Notes: generated by a model from the letters alone, not told the origin. DNA of 64,000 bases from Bradyrhizobium sp. LMTR 3 (GCF_001693485.1 NZ_MAXC01000023.1:496001-560000), one strand, 5' to 3'. Positions 43,589 through 52,739 are shown, counted from the stretch's first letter. Numbers and translations are program-made.

Positions 43589-45433
43589 CTAGAGCGTCTT
43601 GAGGTATTCGATCAGCGCCTTTCGATCGTCGGCGGACAACTCCGGTCCGATGACGCCCTTGATCTCCTTTTCCTGGCTGAAGTCCTTCCTGAATTCGTGG
43701 CCCCTGTTCGAGTTGCCGCGAATGGATGTATCGAATTCGAAACCGTTGGCGATCGGGTCGGCCTTGTAACCGAGCTTCACGGGGTCGTATTCGCGGCTGC
43801 CGAGATAGAATTTCGCCGGCCGCTTTTCCGGGTCGCCGAGCAGATCGTCGATGGTCGGCACCGAGCCGTTGTGCAGATAGGGCGGCGTCGCCCACACGCC
43901 GTTCAGCGGACGGACCTTGTAGGCCAGTTCGCCTCGCAGTTCGTTCGGCATGTAGCCATCCATCCGTTTCCGCTCCGGAGCGCTCACAGGCGGCTTCTGC
44001 TGATCGAAGATGGTGTTGACGGTCTTCTCGACGAGTTCGCCGAGTGCGAACGCAAAACTGCTGCTCTTGAGGCCGAGATGGTCGGGAACCGCGACCGTGC
44101 GGGCCATCATGTCCGCCGCCTGCGCGGGATCGGTTCCGATGTGCGAGATCGGAACATTCTCGACCTTGAGGATTGCCTCGCCCGCCTCGTTCCTGGTCCA
44201 CCAGTCCTTGTTGTTGAAATCGTAAAACGCCTCGCTCGTCACCGGCGGCCGGTGACACTCCTGGCAATGGGTCTTGTAGAGTTCGGCGCCCTTGTCGGCC
44301 AGCTTCTGGTCGATCGGCGGCAGGATATCACCCGGCCATTTCGGGGATTTCAGGCCTGAGAATCCGTTCTTCGCGTTCGGCGGATTCTTGCCCTTGATCA
44401 TCTGCTCCATTTCGTCGAGCGACTTCAGGTCGACGCTCGATTTGTACAGACCCTTTGACGGTTCGGTCAGATTGAGCTCCGCGGATACGCCGAGCGCCTC
44501 GCCGGCGTTGCGCACCATCGGCTGCATGATCGAGCCGTTGTACTGCACCCAGTCGAACCACGGCGTGTTCCAGATCCGCGGAAAATGCACCGGCGCGGAG
44601 GAGCCGGCATAGTTCTCCGGCTTCTTCAGGTCGATCGAAAATACCTGGTTGCCGATCCGGTTCAGCGCGTCGAGCCGTCCATATCCTTCCAGGATGCTCT
44701 GGGAGGCGACGCGTTCTTCCAGATTCTTGACCTGCTTGTATTGGGCAAGGACCTGGTCGAGCTGGTTCTTCAGCGTCTCGCGGTCGTCGACGGTGGAGTC
44801 CGGACCAAGGATGCGCTCGGCGAAGCGGTCGAACCGCCCAGGCCAGTAGCGCGTCAGCAACAGCGAGATGCCCATGCCCTGCTTTATTGCGAAGAGGTTG
44901 GTGAGCGCCGGTCCGCCATCGATGACGACGGCGGTGTCCTTGTAGGTGAAGCTGCCGGTGTGGCAGGCCGCACAGGTCAGGCCGACGCCGGTCATTTCCT
45001 GCTTGTTGCGCGGGTTCTTCCACGGCGCGCCGGTCGGGTCCAGCATCGGACCGCCCTGCGCGAAGCCGATCGGGAGTGCCTTCTTGCCAGGGATGACGGT
45101 ATCGGCAATGAAGCCATAGCGGTCGAGATAGGCGGAATCGCTGAACAGGCCGGGGGAGGTGAACAACAGCCACGGTATGGTCGGCTGCTCCAGCGCCATG
45201 AGCCACTCGTAGGGAAAGCCGAAGGTCCGCGTTCCCTGATCGGCGTGATAGAACCAGCTCAGCTTTTCCTTAGGAATGCCCTGGTCGAGCCAGACGGTTT
45301 TCTTCGGTGTGGGATGCTCCACGATCTTGACGTGAAGATCCTGCCAGAGCTTGGCGATGTCGTCCTTGACGGCGTAACCGACGCCGACGACCGCAAGCGC
45401 GATCACAATTATTGCAATCCTTTTGCCCCGCAT
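43589..45433 (-). CDS. Di-heme cytochrome c peroxidase-like protein
   Basis: A 614-residue periplasmic c-type cytochrome. The N-terminus MRGKRIAIIVIALAVVGVGY is a signal anchor. FYHADQGTRTFGFPYEWLMA starts the family domain; heme motifs are CAACH (about residue 154) and CQECH (about 390), with PPYLHNGSVPTIDDLL near the C-terminus as in bacterial cytochrome c peroxidases (distal region). The length is almost twice a classical CcpA. ATG 45433 is used. Probably a peroxidase or an oxidase of an organic substrate; the electron donor is not identified. Confidence 0.85.
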   Translation of the reverse strand: MRGKRIAIIVIALAVVGVGYAVKDDIAKLWQDLHVKIVEHPTPKKTVWLDQGIPKEKLSWFYHADQGTRTFGFPYEWLMALEQPTIPWLLFTSPGLFSDSAYLDRYGFIADTVIPGKKALPIGFAQGGPMLDPTGAPWKNPRNKQEMTGVGLTCAACHTGSFTYKDTAVVIDGGPALTNLFAIKQGMGISLLLTRYWPGRFDRFAERILGPDSTVDDRETLKNQLDQVLAQYKQVKNLEERVASQSILEGYGRLDALNRIGNQVFSIDLKKPENYAGSSAPVHFPRIWNTPWFDWVQYNGSIMQPMVRNAGEALGVSAELNLTEPSKGLYKSSVDLKSLDEMEQMIKGKNPPNAKNGFSGLKSPKWPGDILPPIDQKLADKGAELYKTHCQECHRPPVTSEAFYDFNNKDWWTRNEAGEAILKVENVPISHIGTDPAQAADMMARTVAVPDHLGLKSSSFAFALGELVEKTVNTIFDQQKPPVSAPERKRMDGYMPNELRGELAYKVRPLNGVWATPPYLHNGSVPTIDDLLGDPEKRPAKFYLGSREYDPVKLGYKADPIANGFEFDTSIRGNSNRGHEFRKDFSQEKEIKGVIGPELSADDRKALIEYLKTL

Positions 45434-45677
45434 GGCCTGCCCCCTCGTTAAAACCGCGCCGGTGGCGCGCAATATCCGTCTGTTATCAAAAAACGCCGCA
45501 AGGCGAATCACCCTCGGCGTGCGATTGAATATGATGCCATCTTATAGTGGCGCCGTAGGTCTGTCCATAAATCCAAATCCCTGACGGCCGCGGAATGCGG
45601 TCCTCGCCGGTCATCCTTCGCCGGAGCGTTTTCCAGTATAGAGTCTCCATCATGCAGAAAAGTGTCGGACAGATCAC

Positions 45678-46361
45678 ATGACGGCAGAAGCGGCGGAACG
45701 CTTGAGACTCGAGAACGGCCCCGGCGAGGCGGTTTCGGGGCTATTGGTGCAGCCGCTACAGCCCCGTGCCTGTTACGTGTTTGCGCACGGGGCCGGCGCG
45801 GGCATGACACACAAGTCGATGGAGGCGGTTGCCACAGGCCTTGCCGAGCGCGGTATTGCGACGCTGCGCTATCAGTTTCCCTATATGGAAAAAGGCGGCA
45901 AGCGGCCCGATCCGCCTGCGGTTGCGCATGCAGCGGTGCGAGCGGCCGTGGCGGAAGCCGGGCGACGCTTTCCCTCATTGCCACTGGTCGCTGGCGGCAG
46001 ATCGTTTGGCGGGCGGATGACGTCGCAGGCGCAGGCGGTTTCGCCGTTGCCGGGCGTTCGCGGGTTGGTGTTTCTCGGTTTTCCTCTGCATCCGGCTGGA
46101 AAACCTTCCAGCGAGCGGGCCGGGCATCTCGCCGATGTCACAGTCCCGATGCTGTTTTTGCAAGGCACGCGCGACGCGCTGGCCGAGTTGAGTCTGCTCG
46201 AGCCGGTCGTGAAGAGCCTGGGATCGCGCGCGGCACTGCATTTGCTTGATGGCGCCGATCATTCTTTCCATGTGCTGAAGAGTTCGGGGCGGAATGACGG
46301 TGCGGTGATGGACGAGGCGCTGGATGCGTTTGCGGCATGGGTAGACGAGGTCATCGGTTAA
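45678..46361 (+). CDS. Alpha/beta hydrolase, KANL3/Tex30-like
   Basis: A 227-residue hydrolase. AHGAGAGMTHKSMEAVATGL opens it; GGRSFGGRM holds the nucleophile Ser, LQGTRDALAEL the Asp and DGADHSFHVL the His. This small dienelactone-hydrolase-like group is widespread and uncharacterised. The ATG lies 17 bp after a weak purine stretch. It stands between the divergent cytochrome gene and repeats. Confidence 0.85.
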   Translation: MTAEAAERLRLENGPGEAVSGLLVQPLQPRACYVFAHGAGAGMTHKSMEAVATGLAERGIATLRYQFPYMEKGGKRPDPPAVAHAAVRAAVAEAGRRFPSLPLVAGGRSFGGRMTSQAQAVSPLPGVRGLVFLGFPLHPAGKPSSERAGHLADVTVPMLFLQGTRDALAELSLLEPVVKSLGSRAALHLLDGADHSFHVLKSSGRNDGAVMDEALDAFAAWVDEVIG

Positions 46362-46370
46362 GCCTCCGAT

Positions 46371-46556
46371 GTCGTCCCTGCGAACGCAGCTACGTAGGGT
46401 GGGCAAAGGCGCTTCGCGCCGTGCCCACCGTGCATCCCGGATTTCCGTGAGAATGGTGGGCACGCTTCGCTTTGCCCACCCTACCGTTGGCCGCGGCGCC
46501 GCGATGAGCGCAATTGCGCTCACGCTCGGGGTCCCTGAGTTCGCAGGGACGACGGA
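46371..46556. repeat. Family C repeat split by a nested family D repeat
   Basis: The ends GTCGTCCCTGCGAACGCAG (46371-46389) and CCCTGAGTTCGCAGGGACGAC are family C. Between them (46394-46485) lies a complete family D unit, GTAGGGTGGGCAAAGGCG ... CTTTGCCCACCCTAC. The order implies D inserted into C. Confidence 0.8.
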
Positions 46557-46594
46557 TATGGTTGCGCTCGTCGCTTTCTGAACTACGATACGTC

Positions 46595-47344
46595 ATGACA
46601 AAAATCCTGATCGTCAACCCGAACACGACTACCTCGATGACGGAAACGATCGGCGCCGCCGCGCGTACTGTCGCCGCACCAGGCACCGAAATATCCGCCG
46701 TGACCTCGGCGATGGGGCCGGTCTCGATCGAAGGCTATTACGACGAGGCGTTTGCCGTGCCCGGCCTGATCCAGGCGCTGATGAATGCACGGGATGCTGA
46801 CGCTGGCATCATCGCCTGCTTCGACGACACCGGGCTCGACGCAGCGCGATCGGTGGCGCCCTTTCCCGTGGTAGGTATTTGCGAGGCGGCGCTGGTGACG
46901 GCCGGCCAAATCGCAAAACGCATAGCGATCGTCACAACACTGCCGCGCTCGATCGTGCCGCTCGAAGAGCTGGTACGCCGCTATGGTTTTGCGGAAAGAG
47001 TGCAAGTCACCGCTTGCGACGTCGCGGTGCTCGATCTCGAAAAGCCGGGCTCCGGCGCGGAAGCGAAGCTTGAAGCCGAGATTGCCCGCGCGCTGGAGAA
47101 GGGCGCGGAGGCGATCGTGCTCGGCTGTGCGGGCATGGCCGATCTTGCGCAAAAACTGTCGCGGAAGTTCGGCGTGCCGGTCGTCGACGGTGTGGCAGCC
47201 GCGGTGAAGCAGGCCGAGGCGCTGGCCGGTCTGAAGCTGACGACCTCCCGGCGCGGCTCGTATGCGTTGCCGGGCGTGAAGAATTATACGGGACTACTGG
47301 AACAATTCGCGCCGCCTGACCCGTCATTGCGGACGAATCCATAG
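46595..47344 (+). CDS. Aspartate/glutamate (hydantoin) racemase family protein
   Basis: A 249-residue two-domain racemase. MTKILIVNPNTTTSMTETIG opens it; the two catalytic Cys are in IACFDDTGLDAARS and VLGCAGMADL, both present. It probably racemises a hydantoin, aspartate or similar compound, or acts as an allantoin racemase. ATG 46595 has no strong ribosome site. It stands alone on the plus strand, following repeats. Confidence 0.88.
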   Translation: MTKILIVNPNTTTSMTETIGAAARTVAAPGTEISAVTSAMGPVSIEGYYDEAFAVPGLIQALMNARDADAGIIACFDDTGLDAARSVAPFPVVGICEAALVTAGQIAKRIAIVTTLPRSIVPLEELVRRYGFAERVQVTACDVAVLDLEKPGSGAEAKLEAEIARALEKGAEAIVLGCAGMADLAQKLSRKFGVPVVDGVAAAVKQAEALAGLKLTTSRRGSYALPGVKNYTGLLEQFAPPDPSLRTNP

Positions 47345-47562
47345 CGTTTCTGGATGCAGCGCATGGGACCCGGCTCTGCAGCGCACCGCTATGCGCTGCG
47401 CTGCGTCCGGGGAACGGAGACTGGCTGCCGGCCTCATGGGCTTTCGTGTCCCGGACGCGGCGCGGCACGCAGTGACGCGACGCAGAGCCGGGACCCACGA
47501 TCGCGAACTGCGGCAGTCATACCCCGACAAGTCGTCGCTTGCGCTCCTCGCAATAACAGACG
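47345..47562. other. Intergenic repeat-like sequence
   Basis: Contains GTGTCCCGGACGCGGC and GTCCGGGGAACGGAG facing motifs, CAGAGCCGGGACCCACG, and a half copy of family B (GCTTGCGCTCCTCGCAAT, 47527-47555). No coding frame is supported. Confidence 0.55.
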
Positions 47563-48345
47563 CTATGCCGACTGCGGCGCGCCGTAGATCTTGTCGCGCA
47601 GTCGGCGCATGCCGGCGAGCCAGCGGTCGCGGTTGGAGGCCTTGCGCTGGATGTATTCGGCAACCTGCGGGTGCGACAGGATAAGGAAGCGTTCTTCCGC
47701 CATCGCCTCGATCACCATGCGCGCCACCTCGGGTGGCTGCAACACGCCGTCGATCCGCGCGGCGCTGGGGCCGGGCGTCGTCATGCCTGTTTGTACCGAT
47801 TGCGGGCACAGCACAGAGACGCGGATGCCGCGATCGCCATACTGAATGGCGAGATGCTCGGCGAGCGCCACCGCGGCGTTCTTGGTCACGCCGTACGGCA
47901 TCGAGTTCAGTGACGCCAGAAGGCCCGCCGCGGACGCGGTGTTGAGGAGATAGCCGGAGCCGCGTGCGAGCATGCCGGGCACCAGCGCGCGAGCCGCGAA
48001 TACATGGCTCATGACATGGACGCGCCAGCTCACCTCCCAATCGGCGTCAGACGCGGTCTCCTGTCCCTTGCGCGAGAGCCCGGCGTTGGAGAAGAACACG
48101 TCGACCGGGCCATACTTGTCCTCGGCCGCCGCGATCAGTGCCTTGATGTCTTCCTCCAGCCCGACGTCGGCCGTGATCGGCAGTCCGTCGATGTCGCCCG
48201 CGACCTTGGCGAGCTTCTCGCGCGAGGTTTTGAGGTCGGCGACGACGACGCCACGCGCGCCGGCTTCCGCATAGGCGCGCGCCACCGCCTCGCCGATACC
48301 GCTCGCCGCTCCCGTGACGACGCAGACCTTGTCTTTAACATGCAT
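47563..48345 (-). CDS. Short-chain dehydrogenase/reductase
   Basis: A 260-residue SDR with TGAASGIGEAVA (coenzyme site), SNAGLSRKG, and the Ser-Tyr-Lys catalytic residues in NTASAAGLLASLNSMPYGVTK. The C-terminus QPPEVARMVIEAMAEERFLI, then RKASNRDRWLAGMRRLRDKI, is typical of a subgroup tied to lipid or aromatic catabolism. It is 22 bp downstream of the ketopantoate reductase-like gene and probably co-transcribed. Confidence 0.88.
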   Translation of the reverse strand: MHVKDKVCVVTGAASGIGEAVARAYAEAGARGVVVADLKTSREKLAKVAGDIDGLPITADVGLEEDIKALIAAAEDKYGPVDVFFSNAGLSRKGQETASDADWEVSWRVHVMSHVFAARALVPGMLARGSGYLLNTASAAGLLASLNSMPYGVTKNAAVALAEHLAIQYGDRGIRVSVLCPQSVQTGMTTPGPSAARIDGVLQPPEVARMVIEAMAEERFLILSHPQVAEYIQRKASNRDRWLAGMRRLRDKIYGAPQSA

Positions 48346-48367
48346 GATGCGGCTCCCTTGCTTGTTC

Positions 48368-49342
48368 TCAGGTCTTGTAGAGCCCCTTGTCGCGCGCCTG
48401 TCGGATCGCCAGCGCTCCCATCATGTCGAGCATCGGTGTCGAAAGTCCGGCGGCGCGGGCGAAGGCGGCGGGCGCGCGGACCAAAACGTCGATCTCCATG
48501 GTGCGGCCGAGCTCGTAATCCTGCAGGATTGACGGCTTGTGGTCGGGAGCGGGGCCGGATCGCGACACGCGCTTGACTTGCGGAAAGCAGCTTTGCGCCA
48601 CGCTGTTGGCCTCGTCGAGCAGGCGCGGCACGATGTCGGCCAGATCAGGATCGTCGCGGACGGCGCGCGCAGTCTGTCCGGTCAGCAAACACAGCACCGA
48701 CATCGACATGTTGGTCAGGAGCTTTGACCAGATCGTCTCCCTGATCTGCGTGACCTCGGGCGAGTCGATCGCGGCGTCATTCAGCGCAGCGCGCAGCTTC
48801 GCGACCCGCTCGCTGGCGCGGTCGTCGCACTCGCCGATCAGGAGCCGGTTGCGCTCCGGCGACAGGTTAGCGACCACGCCCGGCGCGATGACTTCATTCG
48901 ATGAGAACACCACGCCCCCGACGATGCGCTCTCTCGGGATCGCCGTGCGCAGGTGTCCGCCGGGATCGAGGAAGGCCAGATCCGGCACCGGCGGATGGCT
49001 TGGCGAGAGCCCGATATCGTACCACCAGGGAATGCCGTTCTGCGCGAACACCACGGCGGTGTCACTGCCGAGCAGCGGCTGCAGCCCAGCGGCGAGGCCG
49101 GAGAGGCCTGTCGCTTTCAACGTGCAAATCACGACGTCCTGCCGGCCTAGCGCGGCGGGATCGCTGGACGCGCTGACCTTCGCCTTGAACTCGCCATCTC
49201 CAACCCGCAGCGTCAGCCCGTTGGCTTTCACGGCATCCAGATGCGCTCCCCGCATCACGCAGGAAACGTCGTGTCCTGCCAGCGCGAGCCGCACCGCAAA
49301 ATGGCTGCCGACTGCGCCCGCACCGAAAACGCAAATCCGCAT
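48368..49342 (-). CDS. 2-dehydropantoate 2-reductase family protein
   Basis: A 324-residue NADPH-dependent reductase. MRICVFGAGAVGSHFAVRLA carries the dinucleotide loop; ICTLKATGL has the family Lys, ETIWSKLLTNMSMSVLCLLT the catalytic Lys and Asn, and KPSILQDYELGRTMEIDVLV the C-terminal Ser/Glu site. ATG 49342 begins the Rossmann strand with AGGA upstream. Second homologue in the window (the other at 35243). The SDR downstream hints at a hydroxy-acid or lactone pathway rather than CoA synthesis. Confidence 0.88.
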   Translation of the reverse strand: MRICVFGAGAVGSHFAVRLALAGHDVSCVMRGAHLDAVKANGLTLRVGDGEFKAKVSASSDPAALGRQDVVICTLKATGLSGLAAGLQPLLGSDTAVVFAQNGIPWWYDIGLSPSHPPVPDLAFLDPGGHLRTAIPRERIVGGVVFSSNEVIAPGVVANLSPERNRLLIGECDDRASERVAKLRAALNDAAIDSPEVTQIRETIWSKLLTNMSMSVLCLLTGQTARAVRDDPDLADIVPRLLDEANSVAQSCFPQVKRVSRSGPAPDHKPSILQDYELGRTMEIDVLVRAPAAFARAAGLSTPMLDMMGALAIRQARDKGLYKT

Positions 49343-49512
49343 GGATGGAAAATCCTGCTGAAGCGACCTCTGAAGGGTAGTTTCCACAAGCCGGCGACAC
49401 TGCGCAACCGGCGATACGGTTTGCATCACTGCCATGGCCAAAAGGGATGGATCAGCTTCCGCTGTCTCGGCATAGTGCCAGCCATAACGAACAAGGCCAA
49501 AGGGAACGCCGA

Positions 49513-50316
49513 ATGACTGCCAATCCGGTTTTATGGAATCTCGACGCGCGCGGCGTCGCAACGGTCACGCTCAATCGCCCCGAGGTGAACAACGCCTATG
49601 ATGGCGGACTGATCGGCGGCGTGCTCGCGGCGATGGACGATCTCGGCAAGAAGCAAAATCTTCGCGTCGCCGTGCTCAAGGGCAATGGCAAGCATTTTCA
49701 GGCCGGCGCCGACCTGAAATGGATCAACGGCGTGCGGCCGAAATCGGCTGATGAGAACGAGGCCGTGTCGCGGGCGACATTCGAGGCCGTGCAGCGGTTG
49801 AATACGCTGCCGATCCCGACGGTCGCACTGGTGCAGGGCGGCTGTTTCGGCGGCGGCACCGGCGTGATCTCCGCCTGCGACGTCGTGATCGCCGCCGACA
49901 ATGCGCTGTTCTCGATTACCGAAGTGCGCTGGGGCCTGACCGCGGCGATCATCATTCCGCAGCTCTGCGACGCCATCGGCGTCCGCCAGGTCCGCCGCTA
50001 TGCGCTGACCGGCGAACGGTTCGGCGCGGAAGAGGCCCGCCGCATCGGGTTGGTGCATGAGGTGGTGCCGCTGGCGGAGCTGGAAATGGCAGGCGCGAAG
50101 GTGGTCGAGCAACTGCTCGCCAACGGTCCCGAAGCGCTGGCCGAAACCAAGCGGCTGGCGATGGAGAGCTCGTTCGGCGGCATGGGCGTCGACGACGAGG
50201 CCTACGCGCGGTTGGTGAAAATGCACTCGGCGCGGCGGCAGACGGCGGAGGCGTCGGAGGGGCTCGCGTCGTTTGCGGAGAAGCGGGCGGCGAGATGGGG
50301 AGCGACGGCAAAATAG
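49513..50316 (+). CDS. Enoyl-CoA hydratase family protein
   Basis: A 267-residue crotonase, closest in look to methylglutaconyl-CoA hydratases. VATVTLNRPEVNNAYDGGLI, GNGKHFQAGADLKWI (oxyanion loop), GGCFGGGTGVISACDVVIAA, and FSITEVRWGLTAAIIIPQL with the active-site Glu. ATG 49513 is the likely start. Cytoplasmic; it would hydrate a branched enoyl-CoA, for example in leucine or terpenoid degradation. Confidence 0.88.
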   Translation: MTANPVLWNLDARGVATVTLNRPEVNNAYDGGLIGGVLAAMDDLGKKQNLRVAVLKGNGKHFQAGADLKWINGVRPKSADENEAVSRATFEAVQRLNTLPIPTVALVQGGCFGGGTGVISACDVVIAADNALFSITEVRWGLTAAIIIPQLCDAIGVRQVRRYALTGERFGAEEARRIGLVHEVVPLAELEMAGAKVVEQLLANGPEALAETKRLAMESSFGGMGVDDEAYARLVKMHSARRQTAEASEGLASFAEKRAARWGATAK

Positions 50317-50377
50317 CTGTTTCATTACCCATCTAGACAACAGTAGCAGATGCCGAAGAGTTTGCTATATTTGAGCC

Positions 50378-50614
50378 ATGACAGCGAAAGACATCGAAGA
50401 ACTTATGGAACGCGTCCGCCACTGGCCCAAGGAGCGCCAGGAGGACGCGGCGGAAGTCTTGCTAGAAATGGAACGGCAGGACGCGAGCCGCTATCGTTTG
50501 ACTGATGCTCAAGCCGAAGAGGTCGCCCGCATCCAGCGCGACATCCGCGAAGGTCGAGGAAAGCTCGCAACCGATGAGCAGATGGCGGCGCTTTGGAAGT
50601 CATGCGGCCTGTAA
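50378..50614 (+). CDS. Antitoxin of a RelE/ParE-type TA pair
   Basis: A 78-residue acidic helical protein: MTAKDIEELMERVRHWPKER, then QDASRYRLTDAQAEEVARIQ with a C-terminal KLATDEQMAALWKSCGL. This C-terminal pattern, a flexible toxin-binding arm, occurs before RelE/ParE toxins in rhizobia. A TATATT (50366-50371) ends six bases before the ATG and no ribosome site is visible, so the mRNA may be leaderless. The stop overlaps the toxin start by 13 bp. Confidence 0.8.
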   Translation: MTAKDIEELMERVRHWPKERQEDAAEVLLEMERQDASRYRLTDAQAEEVARIQRDIREGRGKLATDEQMAALWKSCGL

Positions 50615-50901
50615 GGTTGCGCTTCACTGCGGAAGCGCGGGAACATATTGCCGCAATTTACAGCTATGTCAGAGATCGCAATCCTGTTGCGGCCACGCAG
50701 GTAGTAGGCCGCATCCGTTTGGCTGCCGAGCGATTGGCGGAGTTTCCGCGCATGGGACACGTCGGTCGAGTAGCTGGTACCTATGAGTGGGTCGTACGCG
50801 GCTTACCCTATATTATTGTCTATCAAACCGGCGTGGCCGATCCTGACGAGGTGCTGATCCTCGGCGTCTTCCATGCGGCCCGGGATCGAGAACGCGAATG
50901 A
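50602..50901 (+). CDS. RelE/ParE family toxin
   Basis: A 99-residue toxin. MRPVRLRFTAEAREHIAAIY, then RNPVAATQVVGRIRLAAERLA, FPRMGHVGRVAGTYEWVVRG and LPYIIVYQTG, the ParE/RelE fold with basic active-face residues. It either cleaves mRNA at ribosomes or poisons gyrase; the ParE-like helices favour the latter. Translated by overlap with the antitoxin. Its stop codon overlaps the start of the next gene by ATGA. Confidence 0.87.
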   Translation: MRPVRLRFTAEAREHIAAIYSYVRDRNPVAATQVVGRIRLAAERLAEFPRMGHVGRVAGTYEWVVRGLPYIIVYQTGVADPDEVLILGVFHAARDRERE

Positions 50902-51734
50902 CGCCGCGATCACAGGAGCGCCACAGCTTGCCATCCAAACGTATCGCTATTGCCGGACTGGGCGAAATCGGCCGAACCGTGGCGCGCAAGCTGGCGCATG
51001 GTTTGCCGGGCCTTTCGCTCGCGGCGATCGCGACGAGGGATCAGGCGAAGGCGCAAGCATGGCTTGATCGTGAAGGCATCTCCTCTCCGCTGATCGCGCT
51101 CGACGACTTGCCCGAGTATGCCGACCTCGTTGTCGAATGCGCGCCGGCTGAAATTCTCGATCAAATCTGCCGGCCGATGCTCACCGCCGGCAAGCAGGTC
51201 ATGGTACTGAGCGCCAGCGCGCTGTTGCCGCGTCCCGATCTCGTCGATCTGGCCCGGGCGTATGGCGGCCAGATCATCGTCCCGACCGGCGCCTTGATCG
51301 GATTTGATGCGGTTTCGGCGGCTGCCGAAGGGACCATCCGTTCGGTGCAGATGGTGACGCGCAAGCCGCCCCGAGGTCTCGCCGGCGCGCCTTATCTCGT
51401 CGAGAACGGGATCTCCATGGAGGGCCTGACATCGGCGCTATGTGTCTTCAAGGGCTCGGCGCGCGATGCGGCTGCCGCCTTTCCCGCCAATGTCAATGTC
51501 GTGGCGGCCTTGTCGCTGGCCGGCATCGGGCCCGACCGCACCACGATCGAAATCTGGGCCGATCCGGCGGTGACGCGGAATTGCCATCAGATCAGGGTCG
51601 AATCCGACTCGGCCTCGTTCACGATGTCGATCGAGAACATCCCCTCGGAAAATCCGAAGACCGGCCGCATCACCGCTCTCTCGGTGATCGCGGCGTTGCG
51701 CAAGCTGACTTCGCCGCTACAGGTCGGAACGTAG
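50898..51734 (+). CDS. Aspartate dehydrogenase-like NAD(P)-dependent oxidoreductase
   Basis: A 278-residue protein of the L-aspartate dehydrogenase family (DUF108 C-terminal domain): KRIAIAGLGEIGRTVARKLA, ADLVVECAPAEILDQICRPM, then IIVPTGALIGFDAVSAAAEG and TRNCHQIRVESDSASFTMSI, NIPSENPKTGRITALSVIAA. It would convert aspartate to iminoaspartate or act on a similar amino acid. ATG 50898 overlaps the toxin stop (ATGA); TTG 50928 after AGGAG is also plausible and gives the standard N-terminus. Overlap suggests read-through from the TA promoter. Confidence 0.85.
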   Translation: MTPRSQERHSLPSKRIAIAGLGEIGRTVARKLAHGLPGLSLAAIATRDQAKAQAWLDREGISSPLIALDDLPEYADLVVECAPAEILDQICRPMLTAGKQVMVLSASALLPRPDLVDLARAYGGQIIVPTGALIGFDAVSAAAEGTIRSVQMVTRKPPRGLAGAPYLVENGISMEGLTSALCVFKGSARDAAAAFPANVNVVAALSLAGIGPDRTTIEIWADPAVTRNCHQIRVESDSASFTMSIENIPSENPKTGRITALSVIAALRKLTSPLQVGT

Positions 51735-51747
51735 GCGCCTTCTGCGT

Positions 51748-52632
51748 TTACAACGCCGGCGAGAGCGCGCGTCTCAAATGCTGCAGCAGCGCCTGCACGG
51801 CTGCGGCATTCACCCGCCGCTCCGGTATGGCTGCCTTGACCCACAGTTCGGGAATCACAAAATCCGGCAGCACGGTCTGCAATGTGCCGCTGCGCAGCGC
51901 ATCGGCTATGAGATAGTGCGAGATCAAGGCAATGCCGTTGCCTGCCATCGCACTTTTCACCAGCACATGGCCCTCGTTTGAACTCAACAGCGGGCGCACC
52001 TGGATGCTGGTTCGGCCACGCGGCCCGTCAAACGTCCATTCTGATCCGGTCGGGAGAAAACTCAGGCAATGATGATCGACCAGTTCGCGCGGGTGCTGGG
52101 GCACGCCATGGGCTGCGAGATAGGCGGGCGACGCACATAACAGCCGCTTGAGTGAGCAGAGCGGCTCGTCAACGACGCCGCCGAAAGAATGCGGGAACGC
52201 GCCGATGGCGATATCAAATCCTTCCGTTACCGGATCGACCGGCCGGTCGATCAGCACGATTTCAAGCTTCAGCCGCGGATTCTGCGTCTGGAAGGCGCTG
52301 AACGCATCGGCGAGCCGGGCAATGGTGAGCGAGGTGGGGGCCTTGATGCGAAGGTGATCGACGAGGTCGCGGTCCTTCTCGCCCATGCGCGCGAGAAGGT
52401 CGCTGGCGTCAGCCACCACGCCGCGCGCGCGATGCAGATAGCGCTGACCCGCCTCCGTCAATCGCAACTGGCGGGTCGAGCGGCGGAACAACGCGATGCC
52501 GATCTGGTCCTCGAGCTGCGTGACCCGCTTGGACACGACCGAGGTCGAAACGTTGAGCTTGCGGGCGGCCGCCGAAAAGCCACCGGCCTCGGCGGAGGCC
52601 AAAAAGGCCTGAAGATTGGTGAGCGTATCCAT
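51748..52632 (-). CDS. LysR family transcriptional regulator
   Basis: A 294-residue regulator. N-terminal HTH: MDTLTNLQAFLASAEAGGFS, AAARKLNVSTSVVSKRVTQL. The effector domain has KLEIVLIDRPVDPVTEGFDI and ends ALSPAL. ATG 52632 is the family start. It is divergent from the FAD oxidoreductase across 107 bp with an inverted repeat; the FAD gene and downstream ABC binding protein are the likely targets. Confidence 0.92.
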   Translation of the reverse strand: MDTLTNLQAFLASAEAGGFSAAARKLNVSTSVVSKRVTQLEDQIGIALFRRSTRQLRLTEAGQRYLHRARGVVADASDLLARMGEKDRDLVDHLRIKAPTSLTIARLADAFSAFQTQNPRLKLEIVLIDRPVDPVTEGFDIAIGAFPHSFGGVVDEPLCSLKRLLCASPAYLAAHGVPQHPRELVDHHCLSFLPTGSEWTFDGPRGRTSIQVRPLLSSNEGHVLVKSAMAGNGIALISHYLIADALRSGTLQTVLPDFVIPELWVKAAIPERRVNAAAVQALLQHLRRALSPAL

Positions 52633-52663
52633 CCACTTTTCACGATTCGAGAAAGCTGATCGC

Positions 52664-52680
52664 ACAATTTGCCGGATTGT
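52664..52680. promoter_or_regulatory. Candidate LysR operator
   Basis: ACAAT-TTGCCGG-ATTGT, a 5-bp inverted repeat separated by 7 bp, lies midway between the LysR gene and the divergent FAD oxidoreductase gene. It has the general shape of a LysR recognition box. Confidence 0.55.
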
Positions 52681-52739
52681 AGTCCGTAACGTGTCAATTC
52701 ATAGTGCCAGCAACAAGAAACAGGGACGGAAGGCGACCA

